From the NCBI GenBank assembly GCA_902493145.1, contig CABUOA010000002.1, positions 33,918 to 97,917 on the forward strand: DNA of 64,000 bases, in the 5' to 3' direction. Source of the DNA: an uncultured Collinsella sp. GTDB lineage: Bacteria; Actinomycetota; Coriobacteriia; Coriobacteriales; Coriobacteriaceae. The notes beneath the pieces are model-generated. The model searched no databases and was not told the DNA's origin. It saw only the letters and a program-made list of their open reading frames with translations. Position numbers and translations under genes: made by a program. Each line of letters starts with the position of its first letter. Positions within the stretch are counted from its first letter, which is position 1. Below are positions 25,911 to 34,632 of this stretch, in pieces.

Positions 25911-25945
25911 AAAATAAAAACCCGGGCTTCCATAGGAAGTCCGGG
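25911..25945 (-). terminator. intrinsic terminator after the tRNA-Glu pair
   Basis: On the minus strand CCCGGACTTCC and GGAAGCCCGGG form a stem with a three-base loop (25921-25945), followed by TTTTTATTTT. It lies 12 bases past the 3' end of the second-transcribed tRNA. Confidence 0.85.
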
Positions 25946-25956
25946 TATCAGATGCG

Positions 25957-26033
25957 TGGTAGCCCGTACCAGATTCGAACTGGTGATCTCCGCCTTGAGA
26001 GGGCGGCGTCCTAAACCGCTAGACGAACGGGCC
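25957..26033 (-). tRNA. tRNA-Glu (anticodon CTC), copy 2 in transcription order
   Basis: Read on the minus strand it begins GGCCCGTTCG, has an anticodon stem CCGCC/GGCGG around loop CTCTCAA, and a T-arm with GTTCGAATC. The acceptor stem GGCCCGT pairs with ACGGGCT (G1 with U72), followed by discriminator A and an encoded CCA. Anticodon CTC reads GAG. It is identical to the copy 99 bp away. Confidence 0.95.
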
Positions 26034-26055
26034 ATAAGCCTCAGCAGAAAAGAAG

Positions 26056-26132
26056 TGGTAGCCCGTACCAGATTCGAACTGGTGATCTCCGCCTTGAGAG
26101 GGCGGCGTCCTAAACCGCTAGACGAACGGGCC
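26056..26132 (-). tRNA. tRNA-Glu (anticodon CTC), copy 1 in transcription order
   Basis: This copy is identical in sequence to the one at 25957-26033, with encoded CCA and anticodon loop CTCTCAA. The two are 22 bases apart and probably co-transcribed, ending at the terminator at 25911-25945. Confidence 0.95.
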
Positions 26133-26260
26133 ACATGACATCTGCACTGCCGTGCTGCGAGGAAATATATTACGGGACAAAAAACATCAGCGCAAGAAGA
26201 AATTCCAAATTGCCGAAAAAATTGTCGGCAGGTTATGGAACGCGCAGGTCAACTGGTTAG

Positions 26261-27655
26261 CTAGTTCAAGTTGAGATGAGCCAGGAGGGCTTCGCGGTTG
26301 TTGGGGATGTTGTCCTCGATCACGGCGTCGAGGGCGGCGTTGAGAAGCTGTCCCAGCTCCGGCCCCGGCTTGACGCCGGCGCGGATCAGGTCGCCACCAT
26401 TGATGGCAAGCATCTTGAGTGTATAGGGCTCCCCCGCCTGCAGCAGATCGTGGGCGAGCGTACGCATCTCCTCGATCGTCTCGACGTAATAGAAGCACGA
26501 GGGCGCCTTGCCGAGCGTGTCGGCACGCTTAAGGTCCATGAGCTCGTCCATCAGACGCGGCGTATCGACACCCTCGCCCGAAAGCGCGCGCATCATATTG
26601 AGCAGGCAGGAGCGCTCGGGGCGCAGCGGCTTGTCATGGTATTTGATCAGCAGGCACACATCGCGCACCAAATCGTGCGAGAGCGCCAGGCGATCCATGA
26701 TGACACGCGCCTTCTTGGCGCCGAGCTCGGGATGACCGTAGAAGTGGCCGCTGCCGTCGTGATCGACCGTAAAGCACTCGGGTTTGGAAACGTCGTGCAA
26801 AAACGCCGCCCACATAAGGCTCGACGAGGGCGCGACGCCGTCGCACAGCGCCAGCTCCCCTGCCACCGTCAGCACGCGGGCGATATGCTCGTAGACGTTA
26901 AACGCATGATAGACGCTGCGTTGATCAAACCCGCGAGCGGACGCGAGCTCGGGCACGGCGGCGCAAACAAGCTCGGGGTAGCGCAGCATCGCGTCTCCCC
27001 CATGGCCGGTCGAAAGGATACCCTCGAGCTCAATGCCCACGCGCTCGCGCGCCACAGCATCGAGCAGCGGCGCGCACTCGGCAAGCGCCTGTTTAGTCTT
27101 AGGCTCGATCATAAAATCCAGACGGCAGGCAAAACGCACCGCGCGCAGCATGCGAAGCGCGTCCTCGTTAAAACGACGCTTGGGATCTCCAACGGCGCGG
27201 ATGAGCTTGCGGTCTAGGTCGCCCTGACCATCGTAGCGGTCGACAAGACCACGCTCGGGATGCCAGGCCATAGCGTTAACGGTAAAGTCACGACGCGCCA
27301 GATCGTCCTCAAGCGACGCCGCACGCTCCACACTCTGGGGATGGCGGCCGTCGGTGTAAAAGCCGTCTAGGCGGTAGGTGGTGACCTCAATGCGCTCATC
27401 ATCGCAAATAGCCGTGATGCCGCCAAATTTTATGCCCGACTCAACCACGGCAATATCAGCCGCTTCGAGCGCCTCTTTGGACTCCTGCCACAGGCCGCTG
27501 CAGCACATGTCAACATCGTGGCTGGGGCGTCCCATCAGGGCATCACGTACCCAACCGCCCACGTACCAAGCCTCAAGACCTGCTGCCTCAAGCGCACGCA
27601 GGACACGGATAGAGGCATCGGTCGGCTGCGTACCGTTGAGCGAAACATTGCACAT
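26261..27655 (-). CDS. cca: CCA tRNA nucleotidyltransferase / poly(A) polymerase family, HD domain
   Basis: The 464-residue protein belongs to the class II nucleotidyltransferases that add or repair the tRNA 3' CCA. It has YVGGWVRDALMG (31-42), the metal-binding HDVDM (46-50), RRDFTVNAMAW, the RFNEDALRMLRAVRFA binding region, and an HD domain (AAFLHDVSKPE). AGGAGG lies eight bases before the ATG. The usual VGGAVRD motif has a Trp in place of the Ala. The tRNAs just downstream already encode CCA, so a repair role or use on other tRNAs is likely. Confidence 0.92.
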   Translation of the reverse strand: MCNVSLNGTQPTDASIRVLRALEAAGLEAWYVGGWVRDALMGRPSHDVDMCCSGLWQESKEALEAADIAVVESGIKFGGITAICDDERIEVTTYRLDGFYTDGRHPQSVERAASLEDDLARRDFTVNAMAWHPERGLVDRYDGQGDLDRKLIRAVGDPKRRFNEDALRMLRAVRFACRLDFMIEPKTKQALAECAPLLDAVARERVGIELEGILSTGHGGDAMLRYPELVCAAVPELASARGFDQRSVYHAFNVYEHIARVLTVAGELALCDGVAPSSSLMWAAFLHDVSKPECFTVDHDGSGHFYGHPELGAKKARVIMDRLALSHDLVRDVCLLIKYHDKPLRPERSCLLNMMRALSGEGVDTPRLMDELMDLKRADTLGKAPSCFYYVETIEEMRTLAHDLLQAGEPYTLKMLAINGGDLIRAGVKPGPELGQLLNAALDAVIEDNIPNNREALLAHLNLN

Positions 27656-27751
27656 GCCTATGGCCTCCTGCGACTATCAAATTGGCTATCGATTGCGTCT
27701 GCAAGAAGTCTAGCAAGAAACAGCCTCCACTGCACACGCAAGTCCGATAAA

Positions 27752-27786
27752 CAAAAACGCATCCGTCCTGGTCTAAGACGGATGCG
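27752..27786 (-). terminator. intrinsic terminator of the downstream pfkB-like gene
   Basis: On the minus strand GCATCCGTC pairs with GACGGATGC around a nine-base loop and is followed by GTTTTTGTTT. It sits 34 bases past the stop of the kinase gene at 27820. Confidence 0.85.
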
Positions 27787-27819
27787 AAATAATTGAACTA
27801 TTCAGGCAAGGTGCCGGAA

Positions 27820-28752
27820 CTAGCAAACCTGACGGATTGCAATACCCTTCTGATACTCATCGACCTTGGCAAAATCGCCCAGACCCGGGCACTCGACCAC
27901 GTTGGCGCCGGTGGCCATCGAGAGGCGCAGGGCATCCTCGACGCGCTCGGGGGCGTCGTGCCACACGGACAGGAAGGCGGCCAGCGAGGAGTCGCCCGCG
28001 CAGACGGTCGACAGCAGCTTGACGTCGAAGGTGCGGTTGGCAAACCAGATGTGCTCGCCGTTGGAGAAGTACGCGCCGTCGCCGCCGAGCGTCAGCAGTA
28101 CATTCTTAGCGCCCTTGGCGTGCAGCTCGGCCATGGCGCCCTTGACGGACTCGTCGTCGCCACCGCTCACCTTAATGCCAAAGATGTCGAGCAGCTCGTC
28201 GTCGTTGGGCTTAATGAGCAACGGCTCCATGGCAATGAGGTCGGCCAACTGATGGCTCGAGATATCGAGCACGAACTCGGCGCCCTTCGCCTTCACGCGA
28301 CGCAGGACCTCGGCCAGGAAACCCTCGGAGGTGTTGGGGGGCAGCGAGCCGCTAATGACAAGGCAGGTCATGTCGTCGAGTGAATCGATGAGCTCAAACA
28401 TCTCCTGCTCGTTGGCAGCGTTGATGGAGGCACCAGCATTGACCATGTTGTACTCGGTGTCGGGACCGGCGTTGAGGAACACGTTGACACGCGTGATGCC
28501 GTCAGTCCACACGGGCTTGACGGGCACGCCAAGGGCTTCGGCGCCCTTAACGATATACTCACCCGAGAAGCCGGCGAAGAAGCCCAGGATCGTGGTGTCG
28601 ACGCCGTAGTGGTCGAGCGTAAAAGAGACGTTGAGACCCTTGCCGTTGGGGGTGTAGACAGCGTTACGGGTGCGGGTGACGGTGTTGGCGGACAGGCCAT
28701 CGCAGGAGATGTTGTAGTCAATAGCGGGATTTGCAGTAAGCGTGTAAATCAT
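27820..28752 (-). CDS. PfkB-family 1-phosphofructokinase/tagatose-6-phosphate kinase, paralog 2
   Basis: The 310-residue kinase starts MIYTLTANPAIDYN and has NGKGLNVSFTL, GFFAGFSG, ISGSLPPN, KPNDDELLDIFG and the catalytic CAGDSSLAAFL near the C-terminus. These are LacC/FruK-type features, so it should phosphorylate fructose-1-phosphate or a related ketohexose phosphate with ATP. AAAGGAA lies before the ATG at 28752. It is a diverged tandem paralog of the kinase at 28942 but has its own terminator and a 189-base upstream gap. The exact sugar cannot be read from sequence. Confidence 0.88.
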   Translation of the reverse strand: MIYTLTANPAIDYNISCDGLSANTVTRTRNAVYTPNGKGLNVSFTLDHYGVDTTILGFFAGFSGEYIVKGAEALGVPVKPVWTDGITRVNVFLNAGPDTEYNMVNAGASINAANEQEMFELIDSLDDMTCLVISGSLPPNTSEGFLAEVLRRVKAKGAEFVLDISSHQLADLIAMEPLLIKPNDDELLDIFGIKVSGGDDESVKGAMAELHAKGAKNVLLTLGGDGAYFSNGEHIWFANRTFDVKLLSTVCAGDSSLAAFLSVWHDAPERVEDALRLSMATGANVVECPGLGDFAKVDEYQKGIAIRQVC

Positions 28753-28880
28753 GAATGTTCCTTTCACGAAGCAACGTGTTAATGAAAGTATATTCCACGC
28801 TTCGGCAAAAGGCTACAACAACTCGGTGAACGGTGTGGAAGCGATGAAGTACGGCAGGACACCTCTCCACCATGGCGGAA

Positions 28881-28913
28881 CAAAAAAGGCGCCCCAGCCG
28901 AAACCGGGGCGCC
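28881..28913 (-). terminator. intrinsic terminator between the two PfkB genes
   Basis: On the minus strand GGCGCCCC pairs with GGGGCGCC (28888-28913) and is followed by TTTTTTG. It separates the pts-linked kinase from its paralog and implies separate transcription. Confidence 0.87.
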
Positions 28914-28941
28914 GCATGCGCACGAATATGTCGCGTTTCGC

Positions 28942-29874
28942 TTACTTGCGATCGAGCTTGCGGACAGCAACGCGCTTGCTGTACTCGTCAACGTGACCAA
29001 AGTCGCCGATGCCGACGGACTCGGCAACGTTGGCGCCGGTGGCCATAGCGAGCTTCATGGCCTCCTCGACGTTGTCGCGATCCCTGTACCACTTGTGCAG
29101 GAACGCAGCGAGGGTGCAGTCGCCGGCGCAGACGGAAGAGACAAGCTTGATGTTGAACTCACGCTTGGCATACCAGATGTCCTCGCCGTTGGAGAAGTAA
29201 GCGTCACCGCGGCTACCACGGGTGAGCAGCACGTTCTGGACGCCGGCCTCGTGAGCCAGCTTCATGGCAACGCGGACCTCGTCGTCGGTGTCGACCGGCA
29301 CGCCGAAGATAGCCTTCATCTCGTGATGGTTCGGCTTAATGAGCAGCGGCTTCTTGTGAGCGAGCTCCTTGAGCTTGTCGGAGGACAGGTCCAGGACGAC
29401 GTCAGCGCCACGTGCCTGAGCGTGCTCCATGACCTTTGCCAGGAAGTCAGGCGTAGCTTTGGGAGGCACGGAGCCAGAGACGATCAGGCACTCAAGATCG
29501 CCCGCGGTGTCCAGGATGTTGTAGAGCTCCTCCTGGTGCTGCGGCGTGATCGGAGCACCGGGGTTCAGGATGCCGTACTCGTGCTGACCATCGTTGACGT
29601 AGGTGTTGATGCGCGTGATACCGTCGGTCCAGACCGGACGGCAGAGGCAACCCAGGTTCATGACCTCCTCGACGATGAACTTGCCCGTGAAGCCGGCGAA
29701 AAAGCCGAGCGCGACGGTGTCGACGCCCATCTTCTTAAAGGCGAAGGACACGTCGAGGCCCTTGCCGTTAGCCGTGTAGCTGGCCGAGCCGGTGCGGACG
29801 TTCTCGTCGGGCTCGAGCGGAGAGCTCGAAACCGTCATGTCGACAGCCGGGTTAGCGGTTAGCGTGTAGAACAT
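28942..29874 (-). CDS. fruK: 1-phosphofructokinase, PfkB family, paralog 1
   Basis: The 310-residue kinase begins MFYTLTANPAVDMTVSS and has NGKGLDVSFAFKKMG, GFFAGFTGKFIVEE, VSGSVPPKATPDF, KPNHHEMKAIFGVP and SSVCAGDCTLAAFL. These are PfkB features of the FruK/LacC branch. It should convert fructose-1-phosphate, the product of the fructose PTS, to fructose-1,6-bisphosphate. It follows ptsI in the same direction after a 74-base gap containing a strong stem-loop, and ends at an intrinsic terminator. Confidence 0.88.
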   Translation of the reverse strand: MFYTLTANPAVDMTVSSSPLEPDENVRTGSASYTANGKGLDVSFAFKKMGVDTVALGFFAGFTGKFIVEEVMNLGCLCRPVWTDGITRINTYVNDGQHEYGILNPGAPITPQHQEELYNILDTAGDLECLIVSGSVPPKATPDFLAKVMEHAQARGADVVLDLSSDKLKELAHKKPLLIKPNHHEMKAIFGVPVDTDDEVRVAMKLAHEAGVQNVLLTRGSRGDAYFSNGEDIWYAKREFNIKLVSSVCAGDCTLAAFLHKWYRDRDNVEEAMKLAMATGANVAESVGIGDFGHVDEYSKRVAVRKLDRK

Positions 29875-29898
29875 TTACAGTACCCCCTGTATATGTGA

Positions 29899-29940
29899 GG
29901 GCCGCGTGGCCGGCCCATTCCAACCACGCGGTTACCTCTG
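29899..29940 (-). repeat. stem-loop between ptsI and fruK
   Basis: CCGCGTGG and CCACGCGG (8-bp perfect arms) enclose about 16 bases in the short ptsI-fruK gap. No U-tract follows. It may be a processing or stability element that sets differential expression within the operon. Confidence 0.55.
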
Positions 29941-29948
29941 ATACCAAA

Positions 29949-31652
29949 TTAGCGAGCTGCGGACTCGAGCAGTGCCTTGACCTCGGCAGCGGTGTTGCAG
30001 GCGAGCGCCTTCTCGGCGAGCTCGTCGCACTCGGCCTTGGTCCACTGGCTGATGGTCTTGCGGGCGCGCAGGATGGACGGAGCGCTCATCGAGAACTCCT
30101 CCAGGCCCCAGCTGATCAGCAGCGGCTCGAGCAGCGGATCGGCAGCGGCCTCGCCGCACATACCGACCATGATGCCGGCCTTCACGCCGCTCTCGATGAT
30201 GTTCTTGAGCGAGCGAAGCACGGCGGGATAGTAAACCTGGTACAGGTTGGAGATGGTGTCGTTACCACGGTCGGCGCACATGGTGTAGCCGATCAGGTCG
30301 TTGGTGCCGATGGAGAAGAAGTCGGCGACCTCGGCCAGGCGGTCGGCGAGCAGCGAGGCGGCAGGCGTCTCGACCATGATGCCGACCTCGATGTTCTCGT
30401 TGAACTTGCGACCCTCTTCGGTCAGCTCGGCCTTGCACTGCTCGACAAGCTCCTTGACAGCCAAGACCTCCTCGACGCAAGTGACGAGCGGGATCATGAT
30501 CTTGACGTCACCGAAGGCGCTAGCGCGCAGCAGGGCGCGGAGCTGGACCTTGTACTGGTCGGGGTTGGCCAGGCAGTAACGCACGGCGCGGAAGCCCATG
30601 AAGGGGTTCTCCTCCTTGACCATGTGCAGGTACGGAATCTCCTTGTCGCCACCCACATCGAGCGTGCGGATGATGACCGGAGCGCCCTTGAGCGCGCTGG
30701 CGACCTTACGGTAGGCGTTGAACTGCTCCTCCTCGGAAGGAAGCTCAGCAGAGTCCATGAACAGGAACTCAGAGCGGAAAAGACCGATAGCCTCGGCGTC
30801 ATGATCGAGCGCGTTGGGCACGTCATCGGGGTTGCCGATGTTGCAGGCGATGATCTTCTTGATGCCGTCGGCAGTCACGGAAGGCTTGCCACGGAAGGCC
30901 TCGAGAGCTGCCTTTTCGGCAGCGAAAGCCTCGGCCTTGGCAGTGTAAGCAGCGAGCGTCTCCTCATCGGGATCGGCCTCAACGATACCCTTGCCACCGT
31001 CAACGACAACGGTCATGCCGTTGCGCAGTGCGGTGCAGCTGTTGGAAACCGAAAGGACGGCCGGGATCTCGAGGGCGCGCGCGATGATCGCGGAGTGTGA
31101 CGTGCGGCCACCGGTCTCGGTGACGATACCGGCAACATGGGCCTTATCGATCGTGGCGGTCATGGACGGCGTGAGGTCGTGCACGACAACGACGGTATTC
31201 TCGGGCAGGACGGAGAGGTCGACGACCTCCTTGCCCAGCAGCTCAGCCAGAATACCGGTGCGGATGTCGGCGATGTCGGCCGCGCGCAGACGGAACATCT
31301 CGTCGTCCATGGACAGGAACATGTTCTCGAACATGGTCGAGGTGTCCATGAGCGCCTGCTCGGCGCAGGTGCCGCCGTCAATGGCGGCGTTGATGGCGTC
31401 GGTCATGCCCGGATCCTGAGCCAGGACAATGTGTCCGCTCATGATCTCGGCCTCGGCCTCGCCCACCGTCTCCTTCATGTGGTCGGCCTGAGCCTGGGTC
31501 TTCTCGCAGAAGACCGAAAGAGCGGTCTGATAGCGCTCCTTCTCTGCTGCCGAATCAGCAACCTCGTGCGGCTCAAACGTCAAGTCGGGATCGACGGCGA
31601 CCATGACGGTGCCGATACCGATGCCCTCGGAAGCGTTGACTCCCTGATACAT
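29949..31652 (-). CDS. ptsI: phosphoenolpyruvate-protein phosphotransferase (PTS Enzyme I)
   Basis: Enzyme I takes phosphate from PEP and passes it to HPr. The 567-residue cytoplasmic protein has the phosphohistidine motif GGRTSHSAIIAR (His186), the PEP-site signatures LFRSEFLFMD, RTLDVGGDKEIPYL and FFSIGTNDLIGYTMCADRGN, and the catalytic cysteine in GMCGEAAADP (Cys499). I chose the ATG at 31652 because GAGAGG is six bases upstream; the ATG at 31658 is too close to it. It lies 133 bases downstream of ptsH. Confidence 0.96.
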   Translation of the reverse strand: MYQGVNASEGIGIGTVMVAVDPDLTFEPHEVADSAAEKERYQTALSVFCEKTQAQADHMKETVGEAEAEIMSGHIVLAQDPGMTDAINAAIDGGTCAEQALMDTSTMFENMFLSMDDEMFRLRAADIADIRTGILAELLGKEVVDLSVLPENTVVVVHDLTPSMTATIDKAHVAGIVTETGGRTSHSAIIARALEIPAVLSVSNSCTALRNGMTVVVDGGKGIVEADPDEETLAAYTAKAEAFAAEKAALEAFRGKPSVTADGIKKIIACNIGNPDDVPNALDHDAEAIGLFRSEFLFMDSAELPSEEEQFNAYRKVASALKGAPVIIRTLDVGGDKEIPYLHMVKEENPFMGFRAVRYCLANPDQYKVQLRALLRASAFGDVKIMIPLVTCVEEVLAVKELVEQCKAELTEEGRKFNENIEVGIMVETPAASLLADRLAEVADFFSIGTNDLIGYTMCADRGNDTISNLYQVYYPAVLRSLKNIIESGVKAGIMVGMCGEAAADPLLEPLLISWGLEEFSMSAPSILRARKTISQWTKAECDELAEKALACNTAAEVKALLESAAR

Positions 31653-31785
31653 TCCCATTCCTCTCTCCGTGTCATGTGATAAAGCGTTTTGCCATATCCA
31701 TGACAAAAGAGCGCAGCTACCTTACAACAGGTCACTGCGCCCCCAAATATGAACTTAGTTGTTCAACATGCGACCCGTTTGAGTT

Positions 31786-32049
31786 CTACTCGCCAAGACC
31801 GCTCTTGATGAGCTCGATGGCAGCAGCCAGAGCCTCGGCCTCGTCGGCGCCGTCGCACTTGACCTCGACCTCGGTGCCGCAGGGGATACCAGCAGCCATG
31901 AGGGCCATCGGGGACTTGCCGTTGACCTCCTTCTCGGGGGTGACGACCGTCACGTCACAGGCGTACTTGCCCATGGTGGAGGCGAACAGACCAGCCGGAC
32001 GCATGTGCAGACCCTGAGGATTAACGAGGGTAGCCTTCTCAGAAACCAT
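31786..32049 (-). CDS. ptsH: phosphocarrier protein HPr
   Basis: The 87-residue HPr carries phosphate from Enzyme I to sugar permeases. NPQGLHMRPAG contains the active His15. Ser46 in NGKSPMALM is the site used by HPr kinase/phosphorylase in organisms with CcpA-type carbon control, so such regulation is possible here. The ATG at 32049 has AAGGAGT upstream. The next gene downstream is ptsI. Confidence 0.96.
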   Translation of the reverse strand: MVSEKATLVNPQGLHMRPAGLFASTMGKYACDVTVVTPEKEVNGKSPMALMAAGIPCGTEVEVKCDGADEAEALAAAIELIKSGLGE

Positions 32050-32188
32050 AATTGACTCCTTTTTTGTGTTTAACCCCTGTCATGCATGTGGCAGGAGTCA
32101 GATTCACGACGTTGTTTATATTAACTCACATCAAACGGTTTTTCATTGTGTTTCGCACGAATTGTTGGACAGATGTCGTTCGCTGTCC

Positions 32189-32317
32189 GCTCGCCTGCCG
32201 GGCGGGGCGGTTAAGTTTGCTGCTCTACAGTCCTGCGCAAGACGGAAAGCACATTAAGTGCTTTCCTTTGCGTGCGGAACTCGCGACAAACTTAACCGCC
32301 CCGCCCGGCAGGCGAGC
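32189..32317. repeat. 129-bp nested palindrome: perfect 31-bp inverted repeat with inner hairpin
   Basis: Bases 32189-32219 and 32287-32317 are exact reverse complements over 31 bases. The 67-base spacer contains a second perfect hairpin (GGAAAGCAC at 32244-32252 with GTGCTTTCC at 32258-32266, loop ATTAA). There is no ORF and no flanking U-tract. It lies between the fruA terminator and the ptsH promoter region. A miniature inverted-repeat element (MITE) or a REP/BIME-like unit is the best guess; a very stable leader hairpin for ptsH mRNA is the alternative. Confidence 0.85.
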
Positions 32318-32484
32318 TGCGGGAACTAGGTTGGTCCAAGAAATATCGTGCGAAAGGAATTCTGGCTGAATTATTGTTCGCGTGGGTGATTCAGTCGATG
32401 AGGGCTATTTATGCCCTGTTGGGGACTAAGGAGTGTCCCGGGGTGCCGGCAGGAAAGGAACGTCCCTGAGTGCCGGGTGGTATG

Positions 32485-32520
32485 AAAAAAGGCGAGGACC
32501 CGTAGGGAGTCCTCGCCTTT
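32485..32520 (-). terminator. intrinsic terminator of fruA (bidirectional-looking)
   Basis: AAAGGCGAGGAC pairs with GTCCTCGCCTTT around a nine-base loop, with T-runs on the minus-strand side (TTTTTT). It is located 36 bases past the fruA stop. Confidence 0.88.
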
Positions 32521-32555
32521 GTTACAGGGGGCGATGTTATTCGCGTACTGCGGAA

Positions 32556-34559
32556 TTAGACCAGGCGGGCGTTGATCGTCTTGGCGATCTCGGCGGCGTC
32601 GGTGGAACCCTTGACGGTGGCACGGAAGTCCTCATCCATGAGCGCCTCGGCGACCTTGGACAGGATCTTGAGGTGCGTGGTGCCAGCCTGTGCACCAGGG
32701 ATGAGCAGAGCGATGGCCACGTTGACAGGAGCGCCGTCCATGGTATCCCAACCGGTCACGCCGGACTCGTCCTTAACGACGATGACGGCAGCCTCGGTAA
32801 TGGCGTCGGACTTGGCATGCGGGATGGCGAAGCCCTCCATCATGCCCGTGGTGCCCTCGGCCTCGCGGGCCAGGAAGGCGTTCATCACGGCGTCGGCGTC
32901 GCTGGCGATACCGGCCTTGACAGCCTGGTTGGAAACGAAGCTCAGAGCCTCGTCACGAGAAGCGAAGTCCTCGGCGACAAAGACATTCTCAACCTTCACG
33001 AAGTCGGCAGCCTCGGCCTTAGGGGCCTCAACGGCAGCGGCCTTGGAAGCCTCAACCGGCTTGGCTACAGGAGCGGCCTTCTGATTCTTCTCGAAGTCGT
33101 ACTTCTTGAAGGCCACGAACAGGATGCCACCGACAACAGCACCGATGAGGATCGCGAGGACCCAAAGCGGACCGTTCTCGACAACGGGCAGGACCAGGAA
33201 GCCACCGTGAGGCGCCGGATCGTGAACGTTGAACATAATGGTCAGGATCGAAGCGATAGAGGAACCGAGCATCATGATGGGCATGACCGGCCAGATGTTC
33301 TTGGTCATGAACGGAATGGCGCCCTCGGTGATGTGGGTGCAACCAAGAATGAGGTTGACGATACCGGCGTCGTGATCCTCCTGGCTGAAGTACTTCTTGC
33401 CGACAACGACGGCGAAGGTGGTGATCAGCGGCGGAACGATGCAAGCTGCGGAGACGGCAGCCATGAAGTTGGTGCCAAAGTTGTAGGTATCGGTGCCAAC
33501 GCCGGCAGCCAGTGCCTCGGTAAGCATAGCAGTACCAGTGACGTAAGCAGCCTTGTTGACCGGGCCACCCATGTCAAAGGCGCACATGCAGCCGATGGCA
33601 AGACCCAGGACAACGGCGCCAGAGGCGGACAGGCCCTTGAGGAAGTCCATCATGGCGGTGTTGATGGCAGCCATGGGGCCCGAAATGCCGAGCATGACCA
33701 GGCCGACGATAGCCGTCGAGAACAGCGGGTACAGGAAGATGGCCTTGAGGCCGTCCAGGTTCTTGGGCAGACCGGCAAAGACCTTCTCGAGCAGCAGGAT
33801 GACATAGCCAGCGAGGAAGCCGCCGACGATGCCGCCCAGGAAGCCGAAGCCCACGCCGGCGCCACCGGCGTCGATCATGCCGGTCTCGGCGTTAACAGGC
33901 AGGCCCTGAATGGCGATCATACCGGCAACAAAACCAGGGACGAGCGCCGGGCGCTTACCGATGGACTCGGCGATGTAGGCGGAAAGCACCGGAACCATGA
34001 GGTTCATGGCGATGCCGCCGATGATCTTGAGCATCGCAGCAAAGCTGTTGTAGTCAGACGCCGTCGAATCGAAGGACGTAATGCCCCACAGGAACGAAAC
34101 GGCGGTCAGAACACCACCGGCAACGACGAAGACCAGCATGTGGCTGACGCCGTTCATGAGGTGCTTGTAGATGACGTGGCCGATAGACTCCTTCTCCTCG
34201 ACCTCGTCTTCGACATCGGCAGCGGCAGCAACCGTGTCGTCACCCTTGGCGGCGAGCGCGCGGTCGATCAGCTTACCGGCGGCCTCGACAGACAGGGCTT
34301 TGGAAACACCAACGGAAACCATAGGCTTACCGGCGAAACGCTCCGCCTGGACATCCTTGTCGGCTGCGACGACGGCGGCCTTGGCACCAGCGATCTCGCT
34401 CTTGGTGAGCTCGTTCTCGACACCGACCTGGCCATGGGTCTCGACCTTAATGGTCAGACCGCGCTCGGCAGCTGCCTTCTCCAGCGCTTCCTTCGCCATG
34501 AAGGTGTGCGCAATGCCGGTCGGGCAACCGGTGGCGGCGATGATGTCAATCTTAGCCAT
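32556..34559 (-). CDS. fruA: fructose-specific PTS permease, EIIB-EIIC-EIIA fusion
   Basis: The 667-residue membrane protein imports fructose as fructose-1-phosphate. Domain order is EIIB (IIAATGCPTGIAHT, phospho-Cys12), a short linker, EIIC with about nine hydrophobic segments from residue ~135 to ~480 (VMLGISGPMAAINTAM, AFDMGGPVNKAAY, THITEGAIPF), an Ala/Lys/Pro-rich linker, and EIIA (phospho-His581 in GFAIPHAKSD). Enteric FruA has duplicated EIIB and lacks EIIA, so this is the Gram-positive single-chain arrangement. AAGGAGGG precedes the ATG at 34559. The gene is divergent from an RpiR regulator and next to HPr, Enzyme I and FruK. Confidence 0.94.
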   Translation of the reverse strand: MAKIDIIAATGCPTGIAHTFMAKEALEKAAAERGLTIKVETHGQVGVENELTKSEIAGAKAAVVAADKDVQAERFAGKPMVSVGVSKALSVEAAGKLIDRALAAKGDDTVAAAADVEDEVEEKESIGHVIYKHLMNGVSHMLVFVVAGGVLTAVSFLWGITSFDSTASDYNSFAAMLKIIGGIAMNLMVPVLSAYIAESIGKRPALVPGFVAGMIAIQGLPVNAETGMIDAGGAGVGFGFLGGIVGGFLAGYVILLLEKVFAGLPKNLDGLKAIFLYPLFSTAIVGLVMLGISGPMAAINTAMMDFLKGLSASGAVVLGLAIGCMCAFDMGGPVNKAAYVTGTAMLTEALAAGVGTDTYNFGTNFMAAVSAACIVPPLITTFAVVVGKKYFSQEDHDAGIVNLILGCTHITEGAIPFMTKNIWPVMPIMMLGSSIASILTIMFNVHDPAPHGGFLVLPVVENGPLWVLAILIGAVVGGILFVAFKKYDFEKNQKAAPVAKPVEASKAAAVEAPKAEAADFVKVENVFVAEDFASRDEALSFVSNQAVKAGIASDADAVMNAFLAREAEGTTGMMEGFAIPHAKSDAITEAAVIVVKDESGVTGWDTMDGAPVNVAIALLIPGAQAGTTHLKILSKVAEALMDEDFRATVKGSTDAAEIAKTINARLV

Positions 34560-34632
34560 GTGTCCCTCCTTTTTAAGTTTTGCGCCCGCAGGCGCTCCCC
34601 TACACGCGCGTCCTTGCGCGCTTTTCCACAAC

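Noticed and set aside
25957..26132. Two near-identical ~99-bp tandem units resembling a CRISPR or tandem repeat
   Set aside because: They are two tRNA-Glu(CTC) genes with encoded CCA; there are only two units and no spacers of CRISPR type. No CRISPR array was seen in the window.
32050..32188. cre (CcpA) or CRP-like site upstream of ptsH
   Set aside because: ATGAAAAACCGTTTGAT partly resembles cre, but spacing is off by one base and no second site supports it.
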